Shown: positions 13,736 through 22,570, counted from the stretch's first letter. The stretch: DNA of 32,194 nt from Bacteroidaceae bacterium (GCA_017615125.1 JAGAAS010000058.1:1-32194); one strand, 5' to 3'. The notes: generated by a model from the letters alone, not told the origin. Translations and numbers: made by a program.

Positions 13736-16116
13736 AAGCGAAGCGTTAAGTTAGCCATATAGGTACGCCCAGCCATAGGGATGAAGCCGATTTCGCGGTA
13801 ACGATTCGCGTTGTCGTGTCCTCCGCTGGCGTAGATTGCCGAATAAACCCAGCCCGATGCCGCGTAGTGTGCATCGAAAATGTTGTTGATATTGCCTCCG
13901 AGGACTATCTCTTTAACCGAATGGAAGGGCTTTTCCCACGTATAGTTTGCCGAGATGTTGCTCTGCGAGTAGGAGGGAAGCGAGCGCTGAAGGCATTCGG
14001 TATTGTCGAGGTACTGTCGGCTCACATAGTTGGTGTGCCAAGTGGCCTTGAATCCTCTCGTGTGCAACGTGACAAACCCATTCAGGATGGCTGAAGGAGA
14101 AAAGGCGAGGGTGGACTTATCGTAGTGTATGATGTCGAAACCATCTCCGTCGGCATCGCCGTTTCCTTCCCAGTCGTCCCAATTTTCCACCCTTTCGTCA
14201 AAGTCGAGAATGCGGTTTCTGCTCAGAGCCGCGTTGCCTTCCAGCGTCAGCCAGTTTGTAGGGTTCCATCCGGCTGTCAATTCAACGCCTGCCCGATAGG
14301 AATCCTTGATGTTTGTCGTCAGCGCTTCGCCGATGTCGCTCACTTCGCCTGTCTGCACAAACTGGTTCCTATACCTCATGTAATAGGTGTTGATGCCGAG
14401 TTGGAGATTATTCGTCGTGTAGTTGTATCCCAGTTCAAAATCAGTCAGTTGCTCAGCTTCGGGAGCGGGGTAGGAGCCGTTGTCGGTGAAATTGTTTCGT
14501 TCGGGCTCGCGATGACTGATGGCTGCGGAGCCGTAGACGAGGTGCTCGTCGGTGTGGAAGCTGAATCCGGCTTTCGGGTTCAGGAAGGGGTAGGTCTTGT
14601 CAATATCGAGGCGCTGGTTGGTGTAGGTGCCGTCGGCATTCGCATAGAACTTGTCGTTGATGCCGCTTGTAACATAGTGGACAAGCCTGTATTGCACGTC
14701 GCCGAAAAGATCCCACGAGGGGGTGATGTGCCAAGTGGCTTTCGCGAAAGCGTTGCCGTCTGTCTTCGTGGCGTCAGAGTCGTAATAGGTGTATTTCCCT
14801 TCGTTTAAGAAGGCTTTCTCGAGCTCCTCGTTGGCCATGTAGGTAAGGAAGCCGAAGTGATTGCCCTTGAACTGTTGCAGAGAAATCCCGCTGACGAACG
14901 ACAGCGCGTCGGATTCGTAGTTGGCGTTGGCGAGAATGCCGTAGGTGTGCTGCTCAAGTCCTTTGCGGCGCACGAAATTCGTCTTCTTCAGCGCGGTTCC
15001 ATCATTCAGCACGAAGTTTGCAAGGCCAAACTTGGAGAGCTTGTTGTTGTAGCGGAATTCATCGTAGTATCCGTAGCCGTAGGTATAGTGTGCGGTAGCC
15101 GATGCCGTCCACTTCTCGCTAAGGTTAGCCGCAACAGACAGCAGATTGTGGTTCTGCCAGAAATTATCCGTCGTGCGAGGCCAATGTGTTCCGTCCCTCA
15201 TCTGATAAGGGCTCGTGCTCAACGACAATCCCTCTTCGGGCGAGAAGGCATAGTTAAGTCGCTCAACGAGTGTGTTGTAGGTGCCGATGCCAGACTTCCA
15301 CATGTCGGCATAGGTGTTGATGCCCGTATTCATTCCGTAGTTCCCGTCGAGCAAATCGCCTGTATCTACTCCGTTCCAAGCCTGCCCGGTAGTTTCGAAG
15401 TTGCCGATATGCTTGTAGCGAACCTGAATGTTGTCGCCCAGCCAAGTGATGCCTCCGTAGTAAGAGCCTGAAGTGCCGTTTGTTCCATCGATGAAACCGT
15501 CGGTTTTTGTCATGTTGTACGTTCCGTCAAGGATAATGTGTTTTCCCAGCAGTCCTGAGGTGAATTGTCCTCCCAAGTGAGTGGTGTTGAACGAGCCGTA
15601 CGAGACATTCATTGAGAGCGAAGGAGAGAGCAGGGGAGTCTGCGTGACGAGGGCAATGTTGCCTCCGAAAGCCCCGTCGCCATTGGTTGAGGAGCCAACG
15701 CCCCGCTGTATTTGCACGTCTCCCAGCATCGCAGCGTAACCATTCATGTTTGCCCAGAAGACACATTGGTCTTCGGGCGAGTTGAGCGGCACGCCGTCGA
15801 GAGTAACGTTGATGCGCGAATCTGCTGCCCCGCGAATGCGCATATAGACGGTGCCCGTGCCGAGCCCGTTCTCGCTCCAGGCAACAACGCCCGGCGTTTG
15901 GGCGAAAAGGAACGGCAGCTCGCGCCCAGTCTTCGACCATTCCTGCAGCTCATCCTTTTGGATGTTAGCTACAGCAAAGGGCGCATCCTTTGAAACGGTG
16001 ACTCCGCTTATCACTACCTCGTCGAGCTGCGCCATTCGCAGAGAATCAAGGTCTTCCGCCCACATTCCCGAGAAAAGGAACTGGGTGACAGCGACAAATA
16101 ACAAAATCTTTTTCAT
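13732..16116 (-). CDS. TonB-dependent outer-membrane receptor for thiamine
   Basis: A 794-residue receptor. Residues 1-20 are a signal peptide (MKKILLFVAVTQFLFSGMWA), followed by a TonB-box-like LDEVVISG (about 31-38), the plug domain (PFLFAQTPGVVAWSENGLGT; MRIRGAADSRINVTLDGVPLN), a 22-strand-type beta barrel and a terminal strand ending in Phe (YMANLTLRF). It has no N-terminal carboxypeptidase-like domain, so it is not SusC-like. Substrate is inferred from the TPP riboswitch directly upstream and PnuT directly downstream. It would carry thiamine or thiamine phosphates into the periplasm using TonB energy. It is expected to be repressed when TPP is plentiful. Confidence 0.9.
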   Translation of the reverse strand: MKKILLFVAVTQFLFSGMWAEDLDSLRMAQLDEVVISGVTVSKDAPFAVANIQKDELQEWSKTGRELPFLFAQTPGVVAWSENGLGTGTVYMRIRGAADSRINVTLDGVPLNSPEDQCVFWANMNGYAAMLGDVQIQRGVGSSTNGDGAFGGNIALVTQTPLLSPSLSMNVSYGSFNTTHLGGQFTSGLLGKHIILDGTYNMTKTDGFIDGTNGTSGSYYGGITWLGDNIQVRYKHIGNFETTGQAWNGVDTGDLLDGNYGMNTGINTYADMWKSGIGTYNTLVERLNYAFSPEEGLSLSTSPYQMRDGTHWPRTTDNFWQNHNLLSVAANLSEKWTASATAHYTYGYGYYDEFRYNNKLSKFGLANFVLNDGTALKKTNFVRRKGLEQHTYGILANANYESDALSFVSGISLQQFKGNHFGFLTYMANEELEKAFLNEGKYTYYDSDATKTDGNAFAKATWHITPSWDLFGDVQYRLVHYVTSGINDKFYANADGTYTNQRLDIDKTYPFLNPKAGFSFHTDEHLVYGSAAISHREPERNNFTDNGSYPAPEAEQLTDFELGYNYTTNNLQLGINTYYMRYRNQFVQTGEVSDIGEALTTNIKDSYRAGVELTAGWNPTNWLTLEGNAALSRNRILDFDERVENWDDWEGNGDADGDGFDIIHYDKSTLAFSPSAILNGFVTLHTRGFKATWHTNYVSRQYLDNTECLQRSLPSYSQSNISANYTWEKPFHSVKEIVLGGNINNIFDAHYAASGWVYSAIYASGGHDNANRYREIGFIPMAGRTYMANLTLRF

Positions 16117-16140
16117 TCGTTTGACAATAAAAAATACACA

Positions 16141-16157
16141 ATAAAAGGGGCTTTTAT
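16141..16157 (-). terminator. Expression-platform hairpin of the TPP riboswitch
   Basis: ATAAAAG and CTTTTAT pair around CCC, between the riboswitch and the receptor start; on the minus strand a T-rich stretch follows. It could be the regulated terminator. The stem is short and AT-rich, so control of ribosome access is an alternative. Confidence 0.4.
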
Positions 16158-16169
16158 CGTGCGATCGTC

Positions 16170-16238
16170 ATTCCTACGCCAGCATTACCTGGATCAGGTC
16201 AGAGGGTCTAATCTCAGCCCTTCGTCGGGCACCCCTTA
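16170..16238 (-). promoter_or_regulatory. TPP riboswitch (THI element)
   Basis: On the minus strand the hallmark blocks appear in order: GGGGTGCC, GGGCTGAGAT, AGACCC, CTGACCTGATCCAGGTAATG and CTGGCGTAGGAA. These are the conserved thiamine-pyrophosphate-binding core. It lies in the leader of the receptor-pnuT operon and would shut it down when TPP is bound. Confidence 0.96.
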
Positions 16239-16262
16239 AATAGCTATTTGCTATTCGGGAGG

Positions 16263-16294
16263 CAAAGATAGGACACATCTTGTAAAAAAACAAA
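16263..16294 (-). promoter_or_regulatory. Promoter of the thiamine-uptake operon
   Basis: On the minus strand, TTTG at 16294-16291, a 20-nt spacer, then TATCTTTG at 16270-16263: an exact match to the Bacteroidota consensus. Transcription should start near 16256, just before the riboswitch. Confidence 0.8.
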
Positions 16295-16335
16295 CATAAC
16301 CCCGTTATTTCTTCGCAAGACAGACGAAAGAGGAG

Positions 16336-16356
16336 GGGCGCCTGCATAAAGCGCCC
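16336..16356 (-). terminator. GC-rich hairpin after nth
   Basis: GGGCGC (16336-16341) pairs with GCGCCC (16351-16356) around a 9-nt loop, 28 nt beyond the nth stop. There is no strong T-run on either side, so terminator function is only likely by position. Confidence 0.4.
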
Positions 16357-16383
16357 TAATATTTTAAAAAGGAATACGAAAAA

Positions 16384-17019
16384 TCACCCTTCGCACGAAG
16401 GACAGATGTTCTGCAAACCACATTCTCCGCAATGAGGGGAGCGGGCTGTGCAGACGTAACGTCCGTGCAGGATGAGCCAATGATGTGCTGTGGGGATGTC
16501 TTCAGGCGCTATGTGGCGAGTCAGCTCACGCTCTACGCTAAGCGGCGTAGTGCATCTCTTGGGAACAAGTCCCAGACGATGACTCACGCGGAAGACATGC
16601 GTGTCGACAGGCATCGCGGGCTTGCTCCAGACGACAGCCTGCATGACGTTTGCTGTCTTGCGCCCAACACCCGGGAGGCGCGTGAGCTCCTCCAGCGTGT
16701 CGGGAACTTCGCTCTGGAACTCTTCGACAAGCATGCGAGCCATTCCCACAAGGTGGCGCGCCTTGTTGTTGGGGTAGGAAACGCTGCTGATAAAGGGGAA
16801 TACCTGCTCGGGAGTAGCTGCAGCCATAGCCTCAGGCGTCGGAAAGGCAGCAAGAAGGGCTGGCGTAACGAGGTTGACACGCTTGTCGGTACATTGCGCC
16901 GAGAGGATGACGGCAACAAGCAACGAGAAGGGATTGTCGTAGTGGAGCTCCGTTTCGGCAACGGGCATAGCCTGCCGGAAGTAGTCAATGACAGCTTTAT
17001 AAAGCTCTTTGCGTCTCAT
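16384..17019 (-). CDS. nth: Endonuclease III
   Basis: A bifunctional DNA glycosylase/AP lyase that removes oxidised pyrimidines in base excision repair. 211 residues, the usual length. The helix-hairpin-helix LPGVGRKTAN carries the catalytic Lys121, and VDTHVFR carries Asp139, matching Lys120 and Asp138 of the E. coli enzyme. The C-terminal 4Fe-4S cluster ligands have the expected spacing: Cys190, Cys197, Cys200, Cys206 (C-x6-C-x2-C-x5-C). It lies 59 nt after pheS on the same strand and is probably co-transcribed from the promoter at 18151. Confidence 0.97.
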   Translation of the reverse strand: MRRKELYKAVIDYFRQAMPVAETELHYDNPFSLLVAVILSAQCTDKRVNLVTPALLAAFPTPEAMAAATPEQVFPFISSVSYPNNKARHLVGMARMLVEEFQSEVPDTLEELTRLPGVGRKTANVMQAVVWSKPAMPVDTHVFRVSHRLGLVPKRCTTPLSVERELTRHIAPEDIPTAHHWLILHGRYVCTARSPHCGECGLQNICPSCEG

Positions 17020-17078
17020 CGTTGAGCCTACCGAAGTATCAGAAACGTAGTGAGTCGGATTAGTTGATAATCACGCTT

Positions 17079-18104
17079 TTAGTTGGCTGCTTCGAACTCG
17101 CGGAGGAAGCGGATATCGTTTTCCGAGAACATGCGCAGGTCTTTTACCTGATACTTCAGGTTGGTAATGCGCTCGATACCCATTCCGAAAGCATATCCGC
17201 TGTATTCTTTGCTGTCGATGCCGTTCAGTTCAAGGACGTTAGGATCAACCATTCCGCATCCGAGGATTTCTACCCAGCCCGTTCCCTTGCAGAAAGCACA
17301 TCCCTTTCCGCCGCAAATGTTGCACGAGATGTCCATCTCGGCACTCGGCTCAGTAAACGGGAAGTAGGAGGGACGGAGACGAATCTTCGTGTCAACACCG
17401 AACATCTCCTGAGCGAAAAGAAGCAGTACCTGCTTGAGGTCTGTAAAGCTCACATTCTTATCGATATAGAGCCCCTCAACCTGATGGAAGAAGCAATGAG
17501 CGCGGTAGCTGATGGCTTCGTTGCGGTAAACTCTTCCCGGGCAGATGACGCGGATGGGAGGCTTCTGCACTTCCATCACGCGGCTCTGGATGGAGCTCGT
17601 GTGGGTACGGAGAATGATGTCAGGATGGCTCTCAACGAAGAAGGTGTCTTGCATGTCGCGTGCAGGATGATCTTCGGCAAAGTTCATGGAGCTGAAAACG
17701 TGCCAGTCGTCCTCAACTTCCGGGCCGTCGGCAAGCGTGAAGCCGAGACGCGAGAAGATATCGATAATCTCGTTCTTGACAATCGTCAGCGGATGGCGCG
17801 TGCCTAATGCAACAGGATAGCTTGTGCGCGTGAGGTCCAGTTCTTCTTGCGCTGTGTCGGAACTTGTCAACTCTTCCTTAAGCTCTGCAAGGCGTTCCTG
17901 GGCGCGGTTCTTCAGCTCGTTAAGGCGAATGCCCATCTCTTTTTTCATTTCAGGGGGTACGAGCCGGAACTCTCCCATGAGCTCGGTGATTTCTCCTTTT
18001 TTGCTTAGGAACTTAATACGCAAAGCCTCGAGTTCTTCCGTATTCTTGGCTTTCATGTTCTCGATTTCAGCAAGAACCTGATTTATCCTTTCTTTATCCA
18101 ACAT
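17079..18104 (-). CDS. pheS: Phenylalanine-tRNA ligase alpha subunit
   Basis: 341 residues, the alpha subunit of the alpha2-beta2 enzyme that charges tRNA-Phe. The N-terminal 85 residues form the tRNA-binding coiled coil (DKERINQVLAEIENMK and on). The class II catalytic core follows, with PGRVYRNEAISYRAHCFFHQVEGLYID, the segment RPSYFPFTEPSAEMDISC, a Cys-rich turn (CGGKGCAFCKGTGW) seen in many bacterial PheS, and GIERITNLKYQVKDLR at the C-terminus. The promoter box TAACTTTG at 18158-18151 gives a leader of about 40 nt. The pheT partner gene is not in the window. Confidence 0.97.
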   Translation of the reverse strand: MLDKERINQVLAEIENMKAKNTEELEALRIKFLSKKGEITELMGEFRLVPPEMKKEMGIRLNELKNRAQERLAELKEELTSSDTAQEELDLTRTSYPVALGTRHPLTIVKNEIIDIFSRLGFTLADGPEVEDDWHVFSSMNFAEDHPARDMQDTFFVESHPDIILRTHTSSIQSRVMEVQKPPIRVICPGRVYRNEAISYRAHCFFHQVEGLYIDKNVSFTDLKQVLLLFAQEMFGVDTKIRLRPSYFPFTEPSAEMDISCNICGGKGCAFCKGTGWVEILGCGMVDPNVLELNGIDSKEYSGYAFGMGIERITNLKYQVKDLRMFSENDIRFLREFEAAN

Positions 18105-18150
18105 GTCGGTGAATGTATAATAGATGTTCTGTTTTCTTTTTTTCAGGTTG

Positions 18151-18158
18151 CAAAGTTA
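18151..18158 (-). promoter_or_regulatory. -7 box (TAACTTTG) for pheS-nth
   Basis: On the minus strand TAACTTTG fits TAnnTTTG and lies about 47 nt upstream of the pheS start. It is divergent from the murB promoter. Confidence 0.55.
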
Positions 18159-18164
18159 GTGCTT

Positions 18165-18198
18165 TTTGGCTCCTTTTCAAAATAATGTTGTATTTTTG
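18165..18198 (+). promoter_or_regulatory. Promoter for murB
   Basis: TTTG at 18165-18168 and TATTTTTG at 18191-18198 with a 22-nt spacer, slightly longer than usual. The -7 box ends 16 nt before the first ATG of murB. Confidence 0.55.
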
Positions 18199-18214
18199 CC
18201 TAAAAATATAGAAA

Positions 18215-19243
18215 ATGATGCCTATGGCACGAATCCAATTCAATTATCCACTCATTTCGCACAACACATTTGGTATGGATGTGAAGGCGAAAGTGTTTTG
18301 CGAATATAACGATGAGGAAGACCTCCGTCAGCTATTGTTGAGCGAAGTTTTTGCTCCGTATGCCGAGAACTTTATTGTCATCGGCGCCGGCAGTAATCTG
18401 CTCTTCCTTAAAGATTACGAAGGGCTAGTTCTTCATAGTTGTATGAAGAATCTCGCTGTTTTGGATGAAACGGAAGACGAAGTGCTGGTGCAAGTCGGCT
18501 CGGGATATGTTTGGGATGACTTTGTTGAATGGAGCGTTAGCCGAGAATTGTATGGAGCGGAAAATCTGAGCGCAATACCAGGCGAAGTAGGAGCCAGCGC
18601 TGTGCAAAATATCGGTGCCTATGGGGCAGAGGTGAGCCAGCTTATTGAAAAAGTCGAGGCGATGGACTTACAAGGAGACCTCCGTTGCTTTTCGCGCGAG
18701 GAGTGTTGCTACGGCTATCGCGACAGCATATTCAAAGGGGACTTGAAGGGACAATACATCATTACATACGTTACTTTCCGTCTGAAAAAGAACCCAGTAT
18801 GGAAGCTCGACTATGGAAACCTTCGTGCCGAAGTGGAAAATGCGGGAGAAGTAACAGGAGAAACGGTGCGCGAGGCTGTTTGTACTATCAGACACTCGAA
18901 GTTACCCGATCCTGAAGTGCTCGGAAATGCGGGAAGTTTCTTCAAAAATCCGGTAATAGAACGTGAACAATACGAACATATCCGCGATGTGTATCCTTCT
19001 ATTCCGTGCTATCCTGTTGACGAAAGAACGGTAAAGGTTCCAGCAGGATGGCTTATAGAACAATGCGGTTGGAAAGGGCGCCGATGGGGAAATGCTGCCG
19101 TACATGAAAAGCAGGCGTTGGTATTAGTAAACTTGGGCGGTGCTACTGGGCGTGAAATAATGGATCTGGCTGAACGCATTGCTGCTGATGTGCAGAAAAC
19201 CTTCGGGATAGAGATTACGCCGGAAGTTAACTATATTCTTTGA
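18215..19243 (+). CDS. murB: UDP-N-acetylenolpyruvoylglucosamine reductase MurB
   Basis: An FAD enzyme that reduces UDP-GlcNAc-enolpyruvate to UDP-MurNAc with NADPH in peptidoglycan precursor synthesis. 342 residues. The FAD-binding segments are IGAGSNLLF (57-64) and AIPGEVGASAVQNIGAYG (120-137). The catalytic trio of the family is visible: Arg169 in YRDS, Ser241 in GSFFKNP and Glu337 in PEVN. The presence of the extra YRDSIFKG loop makes it type I. Starts at 18215, 18218 or 18224 (MMPM) are all possible. It is followed 11 nt later by the metallo-hydrolase gene, which has a good ribosome-binding site within that gap. Confidence 0.97.
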   Translation: MMPMARIQFNYPLISHNTFGMDVKAKVFCEYNDEEDLRQLLLSEVFAPYAENFIVIGAGSNLLFLKDYEGLVLHSCMKNLAVLDETEDEVLVQVGSGYVWDDFVEWSVSRELYGAENLSAIPGEVGASAVQNIGAYGAEVSQLIEKVEAMDLQGDLRCFSREECCYGYRDSIFKGDLKGQYIITYVTFRLKKNPVWKLDYGNLRAEVENAGEVTGETVREAVCTIRHSKLPDPEVLGNAGSFFKNPVIEREQYEHIRDVYPSIPCYPVDERTVKVPAGWLIEQCGWKGRRWGNAAVHEKQALVLVNLGGATGREIMDLAERIAADVQKTFGIEITPEVNYIL

Positions 19244-19254
19244 GAAGGAAGTCT

Positions 19255-20034
19255 ATGAAAATAACTATATTGGGAACCGGAACATCTATCGGCGTGCCTC
19301 AGATAGGATGCGAATGCCGTGTTTGTACGTCGAAGAACCCTAAGGACAAGCGCTTGCGTTGTTCCTCGCTCGTGGAGACAAGGGATGCGCGTATCCTCAT
19401 TGACTGTGGGCCTGACTTCCGGCAGCAGATGCTTACGGTGCCTTTCGACAGGCTCGACGGAGTTCTTATTACGCATGAACACTACGACCATACGGGCGGC
19501 ATTGACGACTTGAGGCCTTTCTGCGTTTTCAACGATCACAGCGTCAATATCTTCCTCGACAGCTACACAGCTCAGCACTTGCGCGACAGGCTTCCATATT
19601 TCTTCAGGACGAAACTTTATCCCGGCGTAGCGCACATAGCCCTTCACGAAATTCAGCCGTACGACTCTTTTTACATCAAAGAAACGCGGGTGACGCCTCT
19701 TCCCGTGATGCATGGGCAACTTCCCATTCTGGGATACAGAATTGACTGTCCTTCGGGCAAAAGTCTGGGTTATATTACGGATATGAGCTCATGCGAGCCG
19801 CGTGTACATGAGGTGCTGGAGAAAGTAGACATCCTCGTTGTTAACGCATTGCGTTTCAATCCTCATCCAGCCCATCAGACTCTGGAAGAAGCTGTTGCTT
19901 TTGCTCAGAGGATAGGTGCTCCAACAACACGTTTCATTCATTTTAGTCACGATATTGGACTGCATGACGAAACGAACGCCCAACTGTCTCAAGGAATGTC
20001 GTTGGCTTTTGATGGAGAAATCATAGAAAAGTAA
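19255..20034 (+). CDS. Metallo-beta-lactamase-fold hydrolase, PhnP/RNase Z-like
   Basis: 259 residues. The dinuclear metal motif THEHYDH gives His74, His76, Asp78 and His79. Further ligands are His154-like in VMHGQ and the His near the C-terminus (FIHFSHD). The N-terminal GCECRVC (Cys19, Cys21, Cys24) is typical of the PhnP-like branch, whose known members hydrolyse cyclic phosphodiesters. The true substrate cannot be read. I chose the ATG at 19255, preceded by AGAAGGA at a good distance, over an in-frame TTG at 19240. The gene likely shares the murB transcript. Confidence 0.85.
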   Translation: MKITILGTGTSIGVPQIGCECRVCTSKNPKDKRLRCSSLVETRDARILIDCGPDFRQQMLTVPFDRLDGVLITHEHYDHTGGIDDLRPFCVFNDHSVNIFLDSYTAQHLRDRLPYFFRTKLYPGVAHIALHEIQPYDSFYIKETRVTPLPVMHGQLPILGYRIDCPSGKSLGYITDMSSCEPRVHEVLEKVDILVVNALRFNPHPAHQTLEEAVAFAQRIGAPTTRFIHFSHDIGLHDETNAQLSQGMSLAFDGEIIEK

Positions 20035-20037
20035 GTA

Positions 20038-20060
20038 CCCGAAGAAAAAAGTTCTTCGGG
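20038..20060. terminator. Hairpin after the MBL-fold gene
   Basis: CCCGAAGAA (20038-20046) and TTCTTCGGG (20052-20060) form a perfect 9-bp stem with loop AAAAG. It lies between the plus-strand MBL gene and the 3' end of the minus-strand GH16 gene, so it could serve both. T-runs are weak. Confidence 0.55.
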
Positions 20061-20099
20061 CTTGTCATCTTCTGTCTCATTGCCTTTTGGAATATAGGC

Positions 20100-21035
20100 C
20101 TAAGGTTTTGTTTCGTTCTCTTGCTGCCTGGCTTGTTGCTCGGGCGTCTGATATACTCTCACGTAGTCGATTTCGTATCGGATGGGGTAGTCGGCAGGAT
20201 TCGGTTCCCCTCCGTTATCGCCTCCGATAGCGAGGTTCAGCAGGAGATAGTGGGGCTGACGGAAAGGATAGAATCCGTTTTCATTCACTTCGCACGACTG
20301 GCTGTTAAGCAATTCATTGTCAAGATAAAGGCGCAGGCTGTCTTCATCCCAGTCCATTCGCCAGACGTGATATTTCTCGGCCCAGAGAGAGTCTTTCTCA
20401 ACGAATTTGGAAAAGGGAATAGCGCATGTGTTCCAAATAGCCTGGTTAGGTTGGTGTGCCCAGGCGGCGTTGGCAAAGATGTGCGGAACCTCGTTTCTTC
20501 GGTAGTATTCCATGATATCTATTTCACCGTTGACAGGCCAGGGGCGCTGGATGCCGAGCGTCCAAATGGCGGGCCAGGCTCCACTCTGAGTGGGAATCTT
20601 TGCTCGTACCTCGATGCGCCCAAAGAGCCATTCGTGCTTTCCTCTCGTGTTGATGGAGGAGGCTGTGTATTCGGCAAATTCGCGGGAGGAGCGCCAGTCG
20701 TCCCTTCGTCGACGCGGACGTCTTCCTTGTTCTTGGTTGGGGTTTGTCTCCTCAGTCTGAGACAAAGAGGAGGGAGGTGTGTAGAATGGATTGCTGACAC
20801 GCTCGTGACGTCCTTCGATAGTTAGGATGCCGTTTTCGATGAAGGCATTTTCTTCCTGATACCATTGGTATTCGTGGTTGCGGACGAATCCGTGCTCAAA
20901 GTTCCAGTCGGCAGGAGAAGGCGCGCCGGGCGTTTCAAACTCTTCGCTCCACACCAGTTTGTATTCCTGTGCGGGTGAATAAGCTACAAAGAGCAGTAAA
21001 AAGGTGAAAAAGGCAAATATTTTCTTCATACTCAT
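20100..21035 (-). CDS. Glycoside hydrolase family 16 (beta-glucanase/laminarinase-like)
   Basis: 311 residues with a secretion signal (MKKIFAFFTFLLLFVAYSPAQ). The GH16 active site GEIDIMEYY provides Glu171, Asp173 and Glu176, the nucleophile, helper and acid/base of beta-1,3(4)-glucan hydrolases. Substrate-cleft Trp residues (SGAWPAIWTLG) precede it, and the conserved C-terminal YEIDYVRVYQ closes the jelly roll. An unusual insertion at about 86-118 (Pro/Ser/Gln then RRPRRRRDD) interrupts the usual short loop before REFAEYTASSINT. The start may be the second Met (21029). It lies 171 nt downstream of the DUF2264 gene, with a palindrome array in the gap. Confidence 0.92.
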   Translation of the reverse strand: MSMKKIFAFFTFLLLFVAYSPAQEYKLVWSEEFETPGAPSPADWNFEHGFVRNHEYQWYQEENAFIENGILTIEGRHERVSNPFYTPPSSLSQTEETNPNQEQGRRPRRRRDDWRSSREFAEYTASSINTRGKHEWLFGRIEVRAKIPTQSGAWPAIWTLGIQRPWPVNGEIDIMEYYRRNEVPHIFANAAWAHQPNQAIWNTCAIPFSKFVEKDSLWAEKYHVWRMDWDEDSLRLYLDNELLNSQSCEVNENGFYPFRQPHYLLLNLAIGGDNGGEPNPADYPIRYEIDYVRVYQTPEQQARQQENETKP

Positions 21036-21050
21036 TTTTCCTTTGACTTC

Positions 21051-21123
21051 GGGGGTCTATCAACGCGTTGTTAGACCTCTATCAACGCGTTGTCACACCT
21101 CGTTCAACGCGTTGATCGACCCC
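21051..21123. repeat. Palindrome array, CAACGCGTTG x3 at 22-bp pitch (copy 2)
   Basis: CAACGCGTTG at 21061-21070, 21083-21092 and 21105-21114, exactly 22 bp apart. It is bracketed by GGGGGTC (21051-21057) and GACCCC (21118-21123) and preceded by CTTTGACTTC as in copy 1. Here it ends 16 nt upstream of the GH16 start codon, between two same-strand genes. Confidence 0.9.
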
Positions 21124-21206
21124 TATCTGAAAAACTTCACATTTAGAAGTATCTGAAGCGGATGCTTTTACTTCGCTTTTGTTCATTTGATATATGGGAA
21201 CTGTTT

Positions 21207-22523
21207 TTATTCCCAATACAAAATCTGTTTATTAATCTTCCACTTGTGGTCTTTGGGGAAGTCGTCGCCTTCCCAAGCCTTCTTGCTGGTCCATTTCTGC
21301 GGCGCATCCGTCCAGAACGGGTCGTCGGCGGGCAGTCCCAAAGGAAGGAAGGCGAGGGTAGTCATGTAAAGGCTGCCGTTATTCGTGTATACGTCGGCTA
21401 CGTTGGGATGTGAGCCCACAAATCCGATGGTAAGGAATCCTCCAGCATTGAAGTTGCTCGAATCGCGGAACATGTTCTTCATAACAGCCGTAAGCGCGCT
21501 GCGAACCTGCCCGTTTGAAAGTTCTTCGGGGAGCTTGTGCTGCCAGGCAAGCATCGCAAGCGGCTGGAAAACAGCCATTCGGTAGGGGATGGAACGTCCG
21601 AAGACAGGGTAGGTACCTTCGGGGGAGACAAGTCGCTCGAGGATGACGCTATACTTCTGCATACGCTTGAGAGCCTCTTCGTACCGAGCCTTTGAACCGA
21701 GCGTGCGGTAGGTTACTGGGTCGAGGCTGTGTACTGTCCAAGTATCGTTGCCCTTTACTTCGTTAATCATTTCCAGGCACTCAAGATACATGGGCTGAAT
21801 AACATAGCTGTTGTAATAATCAAAAGCAAACGAGGGCCCGTCGCTGTACCAACCGTCGCCTACATACCATTCTTCGACTTTATTCATAGCCGAATGAATG
21901 CGGTAGTTGTCGTACTGGGCGTGTGCCTTCATGAGGAAGCACTCTTCCATTGAGCAGAAGAGCAGCCAGTTGGTGTAACAGGGATCATATCGGCGTAGCC
22001 CTTGTATTTCCTTGATGTAACGCGCTTTTGTAAGGCTGTCGAGCGGCTCCCAGAGGGCATCCCATCCGCGATGAAAACTCTCTACCAGATAAGCAGCATC
22101 CACGAGCGTCTGTCCTCCTGAGCGCCAACCCAGATAGTCGGGGCTCTCAGGGTCGACAGCATTCGCGTAGCTTTTCAGAGCCCATTCCCGCAGCTGGCGA
22201 CGCATTGCGCCTTCGGCAGTATCGTCGTCGGGGAGCGAAAGCCAAGGGGCCAAGCCAGCCATGAGCCTTCCGAAGGCTTCCATATAGCTCACCTTCTTGT
22301 CTCTTCCGTCCCACGTGGGGCTTACCTCAAGGGTGCCTTTCTCTATAGTCATCTCCTGTTGCAGTTTGCCTTCCGACATGTAGCTGAGAACAGGCGCTGC
22401 CATCTTGTAAAGCGTTTCTACCCAGATTTCCCTGTCTGTCTTGACGGGTGCTTTTTTCTTCGCTTCTGTGTTGAGGGGAAGGATGAAAAGGGCGATTGAG
22501 AATGCGATAAGCAACTTTTTCAT
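21207..22523 (-). CDS. DUF2264 family protein, probable glycoside hydrolase
   Basis: 438 residues with a signal peptide (MKKLLIAFSIALFILPLNTEA). The sequence matches the DUF2264 family: REIWVETLYKMAAPVL, GRLMAGLAPWL, the aromatic and acidic cleft motif WYVGDGWYSDGP, and SPEGTYPVFGRSIPYR. Proteins of this family adopt an alpha/alpha barrel, and some have been assigned to carbohydrate-active families acting on uronic-acid-containing glycans (from memory, moderate certainty). The neighbouring GH105-like gene supports degradation of acidic plant or microbial polysaccharide. It begins 47 nt after the GH105-like stop, so one transcript is likely. Confidence 0.82.
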   Translation of the reverse strand: MKKLLIAFSIALFILPLNTEAKKKAPVKTDREIWVETLYKMAAPVLSYMSEGKLQQEMTIEKGTLEVSPTWDGRDKKVSYMEAFGRLMAGLAPWLSLPDDDTAEGAMRRQLREWALKSYANAVDPESPDYLGWRSGGQTLVDAAYLVESFHRGWDALWEPLDSLTKARYIKEIQGLRRYDPCYTNWLLFCSMEECFLMKAHAQYDNYRIHSAMNKVEEWYVGDGWYSDGPSFAFDYYNSYVIQPMYLECLEMINEVKGNDTWTVHSLDPVTYRTLGSKARYEEALKRMQKYSVILERLVSPEGTYPVFGRSIPYRMAVFQPLAMLAWQHKLPEELSNGQVRSALTAVMKNMFRDSSNFNAGGFLTIGFVGSHPNVADVYTNNGSLYMTTLAFLPLGLPADDPFWTDAPQKWTSKKAWEGDDFPKDHKWKINKQILYWE

Positions 22524-22570
22524 TTTTGTCTGTTTATGCTGTTAGGTTGATAATACGTTTCTGTTCCTTC

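Noticed and set aside
14125-14808. Long plus-strand open frames opposite the TonB receptor, pheS (17064-17807) and GH16 (20121-20825)
   Set aside because: All lie inside well-supported genes on the other strand and show no recognisable domain.
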